64,000 nt of DNA from PALSA-612 sp963776735 (GCA_963776735.1 CAVZNV010000018.1:248001-312000); one strand, 5' to 3'; shown: positions 25,562 to 33,911, counted from the stretch's first letter. The notes: generated from the sequence alone by a model not told the origin. A program made the numbers and translations.

Positions 25562-26407
25562 GTGGGCACGGGTCAGATCCTTCTCCTGGGCGCGATCGCC
25601 GGCTCGACGATCTTCATCGGCCTCCCTGTCGGCCGCATGCAGAACGCGAGCACGGAGCTGAAAGCGACTCTGAGCGCAACGGCCACGGGGATCCTGCTCT
25701 TCCTGTTCTACGACGTCCTCGCGAACGGTGTCTCGTCCGTCGACGACTCGCTGAAGGCGGCGGTGCACACCGGTGGCTCGTGGGCCGACTTCGTCGGGCT
25801 GGCCGCGCTGCTCGCCGTCGGGTTCGGCGTCGGCCTGCTCGGCCTCGTCTACTACGACCGCTGGATGTCCCGACAGCGCGCGAAAAGCCTGCTCGGCCCG
25901 GGCGCGGCCTCGGCGGCCGAGTTCGAGCCGTCGTGGATCCACGGCATGTCGAGCGCCCGCTGGCTGGCGCTGCTGATCGCGACCGGCATCGGTCTCCACA
26001 ACTTCGCCGAGGGTCTCGCGATCGGCCAGTCGGCCGCGCTGGGCGAGACGACGCTCGCGCTGGTGCTGATCATCGGCTTCGCGCTCCACAACGGCACCGA
26101 GGGCTTCGGAATCTGCGCGCCGCTGACCGGCGATCCCGACCGGCCGAGCTGGCGCTTCCTGATCGCTCTCGGGGTGATCGGCGGCGGGCCGACGTTCCTG
26201 GGCACGCTGGTCGGCCAGGCGTGGACGAGCACCGCGGTGTCCGTGTGCTTCCTCGCGCTGGCGGCCGGATCGATCCTCTACGTCGTCATGCAGCTGATCC
26301 AGGTGAACGCGCGTCTCGGCCACAAGACGCTGGTCGCCTGGGGCATGTTCGGCGGCCTCGTGCTCGGCTTCGCGACGGACTTCATCCTCTCGGCAGTCGG
26401 CAGCTGA
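25562..26407 (+). CDS. ZIP-family divalent metal transporter
   Basis: 281 residues with about eight membrane segments and a short variable loop between TM3 and TM4. The metal-site helices are clear: H146-N-F-A-E150-G in TM4 and H176-N177-G-T-E180-G in TM5. ZIP proteins import Zn2+, Mn2+ or Fe2+. Control by a DtxR-family repressor through the operators just upstream points to Mn or Fe more than Zn, but that is inference. Starts at GTG 25562. Confidence 0.9.
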   Translation: MGTGQILLLGAIAGSTIFIGLPVGRMQNASTELKATLSATATGILLFLFYDVLANGVSSVDDSLKAAVHTGGSWADFVGLAALLAVGFGVGLLGLVYYDRWMSRQRAKSLLGPGAASAAEFEPSWIHGMSSARWLALLIATGIGLHNFAEGLAIGQSAALGETTLALVLIIGFALHNGTEGFGICAPLTGDPDRPSWRFLIALGVIGGGPTFLGTLVGQAWTSTAVSVCFLALAAGSILYVVMQLIQVNARLGHKTLVAWGMFGGLVLGFATDFILSAVGS

Positions 26408-26982
26408 CCGAGTCTCGCATCGAGACCGAGCGGCTCCTCCTGCGGATGCCGCGGACGGACGATGCGGCCGGCGCCGCGGAGATGCTCGGCGACCCCGAGG
26501 TGATGCGCTTCCTCGGTGGCGAGCCGGTTCCGGCCGAGGACGTGCCGGCGGTCGTCGGCAAGTGGCTCGAACGCTGGCAGCAGTACGGCGTCGGCCCGCT
26601 CGTCGCCGAGCGGCGTGAGGACGGGCGTTTCCTCGGGCGCACGGGCATCCTCGTCTGGGACACGCGCACCTGGGAGCACGCCGATCCCGCCGAGGTCGAG
26701 CATGCGCAGCCCGAGCTCGGCTGGGCATTCGCGCGCAGCGCGTGGGGCAACGGGTACGCGACCGAGGCTGCCGGCGCAGTCCGCGACTGGGTTCGCCGCG
26801 AGCGTGGCATCGACCGCCTGATCTCGCTGATCGTGCCGACGAATGTCCGCTCCCGCGGCGTGGCCGAGCGCCTCGGCGCCGTGCCTACCGAGACGGTCCG
26901 GCTGCACGGCGGCCACGACTGCGTGATCTGGGTGCACCCGTCAGACGCTGCTGCCGCGCCGGCGGGCGCGACACGAGACTGA
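26404..26982 (+). CDS. GNAT-family N-acetyltransferase (RimJ/RimL type)
   Basis: 192 residues. ESRIETERLLLRMPRTDDA is the usual first strand of RimJ/RimL-like acetyltransferases; GWAFARSAWGNGYATEAAGA is motif A with the acetyl-CoA pyrophosphate loop (RSAWGNGYATEA), and VPTNVRSRGVAERLGA follows. Substrate unknown: these act on ribosomal proteins, antibiotics or small molecules. No ATG/GTG lies at the domain start; CTG 26404, overlapping the ZIP stop, is the closest candidate, so the true start is uncertain and may be a few codons upstream inside the ZIP gene. Confidence 0.8.
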   Translation: MTESRIETERLLLRMPRTDDAAGAAEMLGDPEVMRFLGGEPVPAEDVPAVVGKWLERWQQYGVGPLVAERREDGRFLGRTGILVWDTRTWEHADPAEVEHAQPELGWAFARSAWGNGYATEAAGAVRDWVRRERGIDRLISLIVPTNVRSRGVAERLGAVPTETVRLHGGHDCVIWVHPSDAAAAPAGATRD

Positions 26983-27018
26983 CGCCGAGGCGCCCCGCAC
27001 GGGGGCGCGGTCGACCGT

Positions 27019-27102
27019 TCAGCCGACGACGAAGAGGCAGACCGTCGAGAGCAGCGCCAGCAGCGCGCGGCTCTGGCGTGTGGCCCGGGAAACGACGCTC
27101 AT
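27019..27102 (-). CDS. 27-residue leaderless membrane peptide
   Basis: ATG 27102 opens MSVVSRATRQSRALLALL and ends STVCLFVVG. It has a basic N-terminus and one hydrophobic helix. A near-perfect -10 (TACAAT) ends 6 bp before the ATG, the same geometry as the large leaderless genes nearby, which is the main reason to call it a gene. It is antisense to nothing and lies between the GNAT gene and priA. Function unknown; a small membrane modulator or toxin-like peptide are both possible. Confidence 0.5.
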   Translation of the reverse strand: MSVVSRATRQSRALLALLSTVCLFVVG

Positions 27103-27108
27103 TCCCGG

Positions 27109-27114
27109 ATTGTA
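27109..27114 (-). promoter_or_regulatory. -10 element of 27-aa peptide gene
   Basis: TACAAT on the minus strand, 6 bp before ATG 27102. Confidence 0.55.
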
Positions 27115-27153
27115 GGTTCCGCACCGGCGCAGAGCGTCGACTGGCGTCGAGGC

Positions 27154-27159
27154 TAGGCT
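27154..27159 (+). promoter_or_regulatory. -10 element of priA
   Basis: TAGGCT, 6 bp before ATG 27166; back to back with the peptide promoter. Confidence 0.5.
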
Positions 27160-27165
27160 CGACGG

Positions 27166-29088
27166 ATGCCTTTCGCATCCGTCTACCCGCTCGTTTCGGC
27201 ACGCTCGCTGGCACGGCCGTTCACGTACGAGGTGGGGGACGAGGTGGAGAAGGGCAACGTGCTCTCCGTCCGTTTCGGGGCAGCAACGCGGCGAGGCGTG
27301 GTCGTCGCGCTCGAGGACGCGCCGCCGGCCGGCATCGACCCGATCGCGGCCGGCCGGGTGCTCGACGAACTGCCCGCGCCGCTCGTGGACCTCGCGCTCT
27401 GGACGGCCGACTACTACGGCTCCACCCCGGCGCGCGCCCTCGCGCTCGTCGCCCCGCCGAGGCCGGTGCGCCGTGGCGAGCGGCGGAGCCCGAGCAGCGA
27501 CTACGCGCTCGGAGGCGAGGCCGAGCCGCTCGAGCTGAGCGAGCCGCAGCAGGCGGCGCTGGCGCGGATCGAGGAAGCAGTCCGGTCGGGCGGCGGGCAC
27601 TTCCTCCTCTACGGCGCCACCGGCAGCGGCAAGACCGAGGTGTACCTGCAGGCGTGCGCGGCGGCGATGGAACGGGGACAAGGCGCCATCGTCCTCGTGC
27701 CCGAGATAGCGCTGACGCCGCAGACGCTCGGCCGCTTCCGTGCACGCTTCGGCGATCGGATCGCCGTGCTCCACTCCGGTCTGAGCGACGCCGAGCGGCG
27801 CGACGAGCGAGAGCGGATCGCGTCCGGCGAGGCGCCCGTCGTCGTCGGGGCGCGCTCCGCGATCTTCGCGCCGGTTCCGCAGCTCGGACTGGTCTGCGTG
27901 GACGAGGAGCACGATTCGTCCTACAAGCAGGAGTCCGACCCGCGGTACGACGCGCGCACCGTCGCGGCCAAGCGTGCTGCGCTGGAGGGCGCGGTCGCCG
28001 TCTACGGCTCGGCGACGCCGCGACCGGAGAGCTGGGCACGGTTGGAGCGGCTCGAGCTCGGCTCCCGGCTCGGAGCCTCGCTGCCGCCGGTGACGGTCGT
28101 GGACATGCGCCGCGAGGGCGGGTATCCGCTCTCCGCGCCGCTGCTCGCCGAGCTGGCTCGGCTCGAGCGGGAAGGCGGCAAGGCGATCCTGCTCCTGAAC
28201 CGCCGCGGGCTCGTCCCGGCGCTCCACTGCCGCGACTGCGGCGAGACGCGCCGCTGCTCGAGCTGCGACGTCGCGCTCGTCCTCCACCGCGACGGGTCGC
28301 TGCGCTGCCACCACTGCGGCGCCGTCGAGGTGGCGAGCGAGCTCTGCCCGGCCTGCGGGTCGCCCGAGCTCGTTCGCGTCGGCGCCGGCACGCAGCGGCT
28401 GGAGCGTGAGTTGGAGCAGCAGGTGCCCGGACTGGAACGCATCCGGCTCGACGCCGACACCGCCTCGCACCCGGCGGAGCTGCAGGAGGCGCTCGAGCGC
28501 TTCGCGCGGGCGAACCGCGCCGTCCTGCTCGGGACGCAGATGGTCGCAAAGGGCCACCACTTCGGCGACGTGTCCCTCGCGGCCGTCGTCGACGCGGACA
28601 CCGGCCTCGCCATGCCGGACTTCCGTGCCGAGGAGCGGACGTTCCAGCTCGTCACTCAGCTCGCCGGGCGCAGCGGTCGTACCGCACCCGGACGTGTGAT
28701 CGTGCAGACCTTCCAGCCGGACTCGCGTGCGATCGTGCACGCCGCGAGGCACGACGTCACCGGCTTCCTCGCCGACGAGCTCAGACGCCGCGAGGAGCTC
28801 GGCTATCCGCCGTATCGTCACGTCGTGCGCACGCTCGTGAGCGGGCGCGACGCGGACGACCCGGCGCAGCTGCTCGAGGAGATCAAGGCCGGGATCGGCG
28901 ACACCGACGTCGTCGGGCCCGCGCCGCTGCTGCGCCTGCGCGGCCGGCACCGCGCCCAGCTCGTCGCGAAGACCACCGAGCCGCGCCGCGTCGCCTCGAC
29001 GATCGCGCGCCTCCTGGCCGCCGCAGCCCCGGCCATGCGCCGCGCCGGCCTCACCGCCGTCGTGGACGTCGATCCGCAGAGCCTCTGA
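27166..29088 (+). CDS. priA: Primosomal protein N' (replication restart helicase)
   Basis: 640 residues. An N-terminal DNA-binding domain is followed by Walker A GATGSGKT (150-157), a DEEH-type box VDEEHDSSYKQ (about 244) and two zinc clusters (HCRDCGETRRCSSCD, CHHCG, CPACGS). Actinobacterial PriA often lacks helicase residues, but here the ATPase motifs and all zinc cysteines are present, suggesting an active 3'-5' helicase. It heads a run with def, fmt and rsmB. Confidence 0.96.
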   Translation: MPFASVYPLVSARSLARPFTYEVGDEVEKGNVLSVRFGAATRRGVVVALEDAPPAGIDPIAAGRVLDELPAPLVDLALWTADYYGSTPARALALVAPPRPVRRGERRSPSSDYALGGEAEPLELSEPQQAALARIEEAVRSGGGHFLLYGATGSGKTEVYLQACAAAMERGQGAIVLVPEIALTPQTLGRFRARFGDRIAVLHSGLSDAERRDERERIASGEAPVVVGARSAIFAPVPQLGLVCVDEEHDSSYKQESDPRYDARTVAAKRAALEGAVAVYGSATPRPESWARLERLELGSRLGASLPPVTVVDMRREGGYPLSAPLLAELARLEREGGKAILLLNRRGLVPALHCRDCGETRRCSSCDVALVLHRDGSLRCHHCGAVEVASELCPACGSPELVRVGAGTQRLERELEQQVPGLERIRLDADTASHPAELQEALERFARANRAVLLGTQMVAKGHHFGDVSLAAVVDADTGLAMPDFRAEERTFQLVTQLAGRSGRTAPGRVIVQTFQPDSRAIVHAARHDVTGFLADELRRREELGYPPYRHVVRTLVSGRDADDPAQLLEEIKAGIGDTDVVGPAPLLRLRGRHRAQLVAKTTEPRRVASTIARLLAAAAPAMRRAGLTAVVDVDPQSL

Positions 29089-29150
29089 GCCGGCATCGCC
29101 TGTTAGGCACCCAGGTCGCGCGGAGCGGCCAGAGCCAAAAGGAGCCGGAC

Positions 29151-29276
29151 ATGACACTGATCGACGGCACGGACATCGCGACGAAGACGCGTTACGAGAC
29201 CCCCTCGTTCGCTCCCAGCGGCGCGTTCACCTGGACGCTGCGCTCGGGAGAGGTCGCACTCCTCGGCCGGAACTAG
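29151..29276 (+). CDS. Small hypothetical protein (41 aa)
   Basis: ATG 29151 with a strong Shine-Dalgarno (AAAAGGAG, 29137-29144) 6 bp upstream. The peptide reads MTLIDGTDIATKTRYETPSF and continues to LLGRN; no membrane segment or cysteine. Its TAG stop doubles as the first bases of the def -10 element. I do not recognise it. The Shine-Dalgarno is the main support; codon bias over 41 codons is too little to judge. Confidence 0.42.
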   Translation: MTLIDGTDIATKTRYETPSFAPSGAFTWTLRSGEVALLGRN

Positions 29277-29279
29277 ACT
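29274..29279 (+). promoter_or_regulatory. -10 element of def
   Basis: TAGACT, 6 bp before GTG 29286. Confidence 0.5.
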
Positions 29280-29285
29280 GGAGGC

Positions 29286-29876
29286 GTGGCCGAGGAGCAC
29301 GGACAGGTCGTCGAAGAGGAGCCCGGCAAGCGCGATCCGGAGCGGGAGGCGCGGCGGCGACTCGCGCTGGGCCAGATTCGCCAGTACCCCGACCCGGCGC
29401 TGCGGATGAAGGCGGCCCAGGTGGATGCGGTCGACGACGACCTGCGCCGGCTCGTCGGGCGGATGCTGGTGCTGATGGAGGGGGCGAACGGCATCGGACT
29501 CGCGGCGACGCAGGTCGGCGTGCTGCGCCGGGTGTTCGTGTGCCGGCTCGGGGACGACGACGAGCCGCAGCTCCGCGCCTTCGTCAACCCGGTCGTGACT
29601 GCGCGCGGCGACAAGGTCGCGACCGAGGACGAGGGCTGCCTGTCGCTGCGGCAGGTGCTCGTGCCGGTGGAGCGGCCTGCGGCAGTGACGCTCGAGGCGC
29701 AGGACCTCGACGGCGCGCCGGTCAGGCTCGAGCTCGAGGCGCTCGACGCCCGCGTCGTCCAGCACGAGTCCGACCACCTGGACGGCGTGCTGATCCTCGA
29801 CCGGACGACCGACGAGGCCCGGCGCGAGGCGCTCGCGACGCTCCGGCCCAAGCCCGAGCTCGCCGGCCGCGCCTGA
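29286..29876 (+). CDS. def: Peptide deformylase
   Basis: 196 residues. All three motifs are present: GIGLAATQ (69-76), EGCLS (116-120) with metal ligand C118, and QHESDHLDG (159-167) with H160, E161 and H164. It removes the formyl group from nascent proteins. A charged N-terminal extension of about 25 residues precedes the domain; the leaderless -10 supports GTG 29286, so the extension is probably real. Confidence 0.96.
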   Translation: MAEEHGQVVEEEPGKRDPEREARRRLALGQIRQYPDPALRMKAAQVDAVDDDLRRLVGRMLVLMEGANGIGLAATQVGVLRRVFVCRLGDDDEPQLRAFVNPVVTARGDKVATEDEGCLSLRQVLVPVERPAAVTLEAQDLDGAPVRLELEALDARVVQHESDHLDGVLILDRTTDEARREALATLRPKPELAGRA

Positions 29877-29877
29877 C

Positions 29878-30669
29878 ATGGCGCGCATCGGCGTCGCCGC
29901 GACCGCGCCGTTCGGGGCGGACGTGCTCGAGCGGCTGGCCGCGCGACACGAGATCGCGTTCGTGCTCACGCGTCCGGACGCCGCGCGGGGCCGCGGCCGG
30001 AAGCCGGCGCCTCCGGCCGCGAAAGCGACGGCGGAGCGGCTCGGGCTTCCGGTGCTGCAGCCCGAGCGGCTCGACGGGTCGGTCGAGCTTCCCGCCGGGA
30101 CGATCGTGGCGGTCGCATACGGGCTACTCGTGCCGGCGGCGCTGCTCGACGGTCACACGTGGCTCAACGTCCATCCGTCGCTGCTCCCGCGCTGGCGCGG
30201 CGCCGCGCCGGTCGAGCGGGCGATCATGGCCGGCGACGAGAAGACCGGCGTCTCGATCATCAGGCTCGTGGAGGCGCTCGACGCGGGGCCGGTCGGCGCG
30301 CGGGAGGCGTTTCCGGTCGGGCCGGAGGACGACGCGGGGGTCGTGTACGAGCGGGCTGGCGAGGTCGCGGCGCGGCTGCTCGACCCTCTGCCGGAGTCCT
30401 TCGAGCCGCAGGACGAGGCGGGCGCGACGTACGCGGACAAGATCGGGCCCGACGATCGCCGGCTCGACTTCTCGCATCCGGCCGAGGAGCTCGTGCGCCG
30501 CGTGCGCGCGCTGTCGCCGCACATCGGCGCTCGCGCAGAGCTGCACGGCCGCCCGGCCACGGTCTGGCGCGCCCGCGTCGCCGAGGACGGCTCGTTCGAG
30601 CCGCTCGAGGTCCAGCCGGACGGCGGCCGTCGGATGGATTACGCCGCCTGGCTCCGCGGCCTCCGCTGA
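29878..30669 (+). CDS. fmt: Methionyl-tRNA formyltransferase
   Basis: 263 residues, shorter than the usual 305-315 because the C-terminal tRNA-binding domain is compact. Catalytic residues N97, H99 (in NVHPSLLPRWRG) and D135 are present. It formylates initiator Met-tRNA. It starts 1 bp after def, its functional partner, and overlaps rsmB by 1 bp. Confidence 0.95.
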   Translation: MARIGVAATAPFGADVLERLAARHEIAFVLTRPDAARGRGRKPAPPAAKATAERLGLPVLQPERLDGSVELPAGTIVAVAYGLLVPAALLDGHTWLNVHPSLLPRWRGAAPVERAIMAGDEKTGVSIIRLVEALDAGPVGAREAFPVGPEDDAGVVYERAGEVAARLLDPLPESFEPQDEAGATYADKIGPDDRRLDFSHPAEELVRRVRALSPHIGARAELHGRPATVWRARVAEDGSFEPLEVQPDGGRRMDYAAWLRGLR

Positions 30670-31883
30670 TGGCGGCCTCGCCCGCCCGCCGGGCCGCGTA
30701 CGAGGTCGTCATGCGCGTCTTCGAACAGGAGGCCTACGCCGACCGCGCTTTCGCGACCGCCGCAGCCAGCCTCAACGCCCGCGATCGGGCGCTCGCCCAG
30801 CAGATCGCCTACGGCACCGTGCAGCGTGTCCGCGCGCTCGATCACGGCATCGAGGCGCTCGCGCGGCGGCCGGTCGCCAAACTCGACCCGCCGGTCCGCG
30901 CCGCGCTTCGCACCGGCGCGTACCAGGTCGCATATCTCTCCGGAATCGCCCGGCACGCTGCCGTCAACGAGACGGTCGAGCTCGTGCGCAGTGCCGGTAT
31001 CGAGCGTGCGGTTCCGTTCACGAATGCCGTCATGCGCCGGCTGACCGTCGGACTCCGTGGTCTCCTCGCATCGCTTCCCGACGGCCCGCTGAAGCTGTCG
31101 TATCCGGACTGGATCGCCGAGTCCTGGGAGCGAGACCTCGGCCGTGAGGCCGCGTTCGCGCTGATGCGCGCGCAGAACGAGCCGCCGGAGACGGTCGTCC
31201 GTCTGGTCACGGGCGAGATCGTCGGCGAACCGACCGACATCCCGGGCGCGTACCGCGTCGAGCGCGTGGACGAGCAGGCGCTGGCCGAGGGCCGCATCTG
31301 GCCGCAGAGCCGGGCGTCCCAGCTCGCCGGGCTCACCGTCGGTTCGCAGCCGGGCGAACGCACGCTCGACGTCTGCGCGGCACCCGGTGGCAAGGCGACG
31401 ATGCTCGCCGGCGACGTCGTCGCGGTCGAGAAGCACGAGGGCCGAGCACGGGAGCTGGCCGAGAACGCGGCGCGCCTCGGCGCGACGAACGTCCGCGTCG
31501 TCAACGCCGACGCGCTCGCGCTGCCGGACGATCTGCGCGGCTTCGACCGCGCGCTCGTCGACGCGCCGTGCTCAGGCCTCGGCGTCCTGAACGGCCGGCC
31601 TGACCTCCGCTGGCGCGCCCAGCCGCTGCCCGAGCTCCAGCTCGCATTGCTGCGTGCGGCCGTCGACCGTGTCCGTCCCGACGGCACGGTGACCTACTCC
31701 GTCTGCACGATCAACACCGACGAGAACGAGGCCGTCGCCGACGCGTCAGGGCTCGTGCCGGACGATCTCGGCGCCGACTGGCCTGCCTTCCGTCACCCGA
31801 GCCGGCCTGAATTCCTGCTCACGCTGCCTCACGTCCACGGAACGTCGGGCTTTTTCGTCGCCCGCCTACGATTGCCCGTGTGA
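30669..31883 (+). CDS. rsmB: 16S rRNA (cytosine-5) methyltransferase RsmB
   Basis: 404 residues. An N-terminal NusB-like domain (about 1-130) precedes the SAM domain with LDVCAAPGGKATML, the DAPCSGLG motif (C301) and the catalytic SVCTIN motif (C346). The enzyme methylates C967-equivalent of 16S rRNA. The C346 motif is SVCT where SVCS is usual, a mild change. def-fmt-rsmB is a conserved bacterial order. Confidence 0.94.
   Translation: MAASPARRAAYEVVMRVFEQEAYADRAFATAAASLNARDRALAQQIAYGTVQRVRALDHGIEALARRPVAKLDPPVRAALRTGAYQVAYLSGIARHAAVNETVELVRSAGIERAVPFTNAVMRRLTVGLRGLLASLPDGPLKLSYPDWIAESWERDLGREAAFALMRAQNEPPETVVRLVTGEIVGEPTDIPGAYRVERVDEQALAEGRIWPQSRASQLAGLTVGSQPGERTLDVCAAPGGKATMLAGDVVAVEKHEGRARELAENAARLGATNVRVVNADALALPDDLRGFDRALVDAPCSGLGVLNGRPDLRWRAQPLPELQLALLRAAVDRVRPDGTVTYSVCTINTDENEAVADASGLVPDDLGADWPAFRHPSRPEFLLTLPHVHGTSGFFVARLRLPV
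31867..31872 (+). promoter_or_regulatory. -10 element of ribD
   Basis: TACGAT inside the rsmB 3' end; 5 bp before GTG 31878 and 7 bp before GTG 31880. There is no space for an FMN riboswitch. Confidence 0.45.
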
Positions 31884-32821
31884 CCGACTACCTGGAGCGG
31901 GCGGTCGCGCTCGCCGACGCGACGCTCGGCCGCGCGTACCCGAAGCCCGACGTCGGCGTCGTACTCGTCCGCGAAGGCGAGGTCGTAGGCGAGGGATCGA
32001 CCGAGGCGGCCGGCCGCCACGGCGAGATCGTCGCCCTCGACGCAGCCGGCGATCGCGCCCGCGGCGCCACGCTGTATGTGACGATGGAGCCCTGTGCGCA
32101 CCACGGCTCGACGCCGCCGTGCGCGGACGCGGTCGTCGCCGCCGGAGTGGCGAAGGTCGTGGTCGGGTCGCGCGATCCGAATCCGGAGGCGACGGGCGGC
32201 GTCGAGCGAATCCGCGCGGCCGGCATCGAGGTCGACGTCGTTGACTCCTTCGCCGCGCGGGCCCAGACCGAGGCCTGGCGGACGTGGATTGGCCGTGGGC
32301 GGCCGTTCGTGACCCTGAAGCTGGCGGTGACGCTGGACGGCCGCGTGACGGTGCCGGGGGCGCGTTGGGTGACGGGCGAGGAAAGCCGCCGCCGTGTGCA
32401 CGAGTTGCGTGCGCGCTCCGACGCGGTCGCGGTCGGCATGGGCACGGTGCTCGCAGACGACCCCAAGCTCGACGCGCGCGAGGTCTCGGCGACCCGACAA
32501 CCGCGCCGGCTCGCCTTCGGGCGCAGGCCTTTGCCGGCGGGGTCCGAGCTGGAGCTGCGCTCCGGCCCGCTCGCCGAGGAGCTCGAGCAGCTGGGCGCCG
32601 AGGGCGTCCAGTCCCTGCTGCTCGAGGGCGGCCCGACGCTCGCGACGGCGTTCCTCGCCGAGGATCTCGTCGACAAGCTGCTCGTGTTCGTCGCTCCGAC
32701 CGTGTCGGCAGCCGGGCCGCGTATGCTGGGAGAGCTGGCCGAGCCGCTCGCGCTGTCGCACATGACAGCCGAGAACGTCGGCCGTGACGTTCTCCTCAGC
32801 GCCTATGTCCACGAGCCCTGA
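31880..32821 (+). CDS. ribD: Riboflavin biosynthesis deaminase/reductase
   Basis: 313 residues, a fused enzyme. The deaminase domain (1-145) has zinc ligands H47, C72 and C81 and catalytic E49 in HGE (usually HAE), with EPCAHHGSTPPC. The reductase domain (from about 145: FVTLKLAVTLDGRV) reduces the ribosyl chain using NADPH. GTG 31880 overlaps the rsmB stop; GTG 31878 is out of frame. The reductase half is on the short side. First gene of the riboflavin cluster. Confidence 0.94.
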   Translation: MTDYLERAVALADATLGRAYPKPDVGVVLVREGEVVGEGSTEAAGRHGEIVALDAAGDRARGATLYVTMEPCAHHGSTPPCADAVVAAGVAKVVVGSRDPNPEATGGVERIRAAGIEVDVVDSFAARAQTEAWRTWIGRGRPFVTLKLAVTLDGRVTVPGARWVTGEESRRRVHELRARSDAVAVGMGTVLADDPKLDAREVSATRQPRRLAFGRRPLPAGSELELRSGPLAEELEQLGAEGVQSLLLEGGPTLATAFLAEDLVDKLLVFVAPTVSAAGPRMLGELAEPLALSHMTAENVGRDVLLSAYVHEP

Positions 32822-33065
32822 ACCAGTTCGCCCGCCGAGCCCGGAAGACGAGATCGTCAGCGCGTTGTCGCACTGGCTCGCGTTCCACCTCGGCAACCGG
32901 CAGCTGCACACACGGCTGGCCGACATCGGCACCGACGAGCTGGCACCCGAGCCTGCCGAGGCCGTCCACGAGCTGCTTGAAGAGCTCGAAGACGCCCCCG
33001 AGGGCGAGCGCGGCGAGCTCGAGATGCTCGTCCGCGAAACGCTCGAGTGCGTGGCACTCGGATAG
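32805..33065 (+). CDS. Conserved small protein in the riboflavin cluster (86 aa)
   Basis: Begins inside the end of ribD (ATG 32805; a GTG at 32784 would add 7 residues). Sequence: Pro-rich start, then SALSHWLAFHLGNRQLHTRL and a strongly acidic helical second half (ELLEELEDAPEGERGELEML). No cysteine except one near the end. I cannot name a family. Overlap with ribD implies coexpression with riboflavin enzymes, but a role there is only a guess. Confidence 0.65.
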   Translation: MSTSPEPVRPPSPEDEIVSALSHWLAFHLGNRQLHTRLADIGTDELAPEPAEAVHELLEELEDAPEGERGELEMLVRETLECVALG

Positions 33066-33067
33066 TC

Positions 33068-33234
33068 GGTGTCAGACACCGAGCGGGGCCTGCCCCGGAA
33101 GACGCCGCCCAGGCCGGCCGCGGACATGCGTTCGACGAACCGGCGCTTTCCGCTCTACGAGGGGCTTCGTGCCTGTGGACAAAAAGTCACAAAGTTGTCA
33201 CACATGTCGCTTGACAAATTTGGTGTCTGACACC
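33068..33234. repeat. REP-like element bounded by inverted 13-bp palindromes
   Basis: GGTGTCAGACACC (33068-33080) and its reverse complement GGTGTCTGACACC (33222-33234) bracket 141 bp. Each is itself a palindrome around one central base. The inside holds a GGGGCCTGCCCC hairpin (33084-33095) and an AT-richer run (33180-33221) unlike the surrounding 70 percent GC. The layout recalls REP/BIME elements moved by REP-associated tyrosine transposases; no such gene is in the window. The rest of the 230-bp gap before ribE holds only a promoter. Confidence 0.5.
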
Positions 33235-33282
33235 GCAGTTTGAACGTGCTCGCCCGAGACCTGCCGGACAGAGCCGCCTGAG

Positions 33283-33288
33283 TACGCT
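33283..33288 (+). promoter_or_regulatory. -10 element of ribE
   Basis: TACGCT, 7 bp before ATG 33296. Confidence 0.5.
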
Positions 33289-33295
33289 TCGAGCC

Positions 33296-33886
33296 ATGTT
33301 CACGGGGATCGTGAGGGAGCGGGGCAGGGTCGTCTCGGTCATGCGCTCGGGAGACGGGGCGCGCCTGAGGATCGCCGCGCCCGAGACGGCCGCCGGCACG
33401 GCGGTCGGCGACTCGGTCGCGATCTCCGGCGTCTGCCTCACCGCCGTCGCGGTCGCGGACGGCGAAGTCGAGTTCGACGCGGTTGCCGAGACGCTGCGCC
33501 GAAGCTCGCTCGGGCGAATCGAGGCCGGAGCGGACGTCAACGTCGAGCCGGCGCTGCGGGCCGGCGAGCCGCTCGGCGGCCATTACGTGCAAGGCCACGT
33601 CGACGGCGTCGGCCGCGTCCGGTCGGCCGAACCCGAAGGGGACGGCAGGCTCGTGCGCTTCGACGCGCCGCCCGAACTGCTGCGCTACTGCGTCGAGAAG
33701 GGTTCCGTGACCGTCGAGGGCGTGTCGCTCACGATCACGGACGTGGACGAAGCGGGCTTCGGCGTCGCCCTCGTGCCGCACACGCTCGCCGCGACCACGC
33801 TCGGAGCTCTCCAGCCCGGCGACGAGGTCAACCTCGAGGTCGACGTGCTCGCAAAGTACGTCGAGAGACTCCTCACGAAGCCTTAA
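33296..33886 (+). CDS. ribE: Riboflavin synthase, alpha subunit
   Basis: 196 residues made of two similar barrels: MFTGIVRERGRVVSV and VCLTAV in the first, GGHYVQGHVDG and VEGVSLTI in the second, the classic duplicated pattern. It dismutates two lumazines to riboflavin. No RFN element is seen upstream; instead a leaderless promoter follows the palindrome-bounded element. Confidence 0.95.
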   Translation: MFTGIVRERGRVVSVMRSGDGARLRIAAPETAAGTAVGDSVAISGVCLTAVAVADGEVEFDAVAETLRRSSLGRIEAGADVNVEPALRAGEPLGGHYVQGHVDGVGRVRSAEPEGDGRLVRFDAPPELLRYCVEKGSVTVEGVSLTITDVDEAGFGVALVPHTLAATTLGALQPGDEVNLEVDVLAKYVERLLTKP

Positions 33887-33898
33887 GGAACGCCGGGC

Positions 33899-33904
33899 TA
33901 CGAT
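33899..33904 (+). promoter_or_regulatory. -10 element of ribBA
   Basis: TACGAT, 7 bp before ATG 33912. Confidence 0.5.
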
Positions 33905-33911
33905 TCGAGCG

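Noticed and set aside
33195..33290. TTGACA at 33211-33216 as -35 of ribE
   Set aside because: 17 bp downstream lies CGCAGT, a poor -10, and the run is inside the palindrome-bounded element. TACGCT at 33283 is better.
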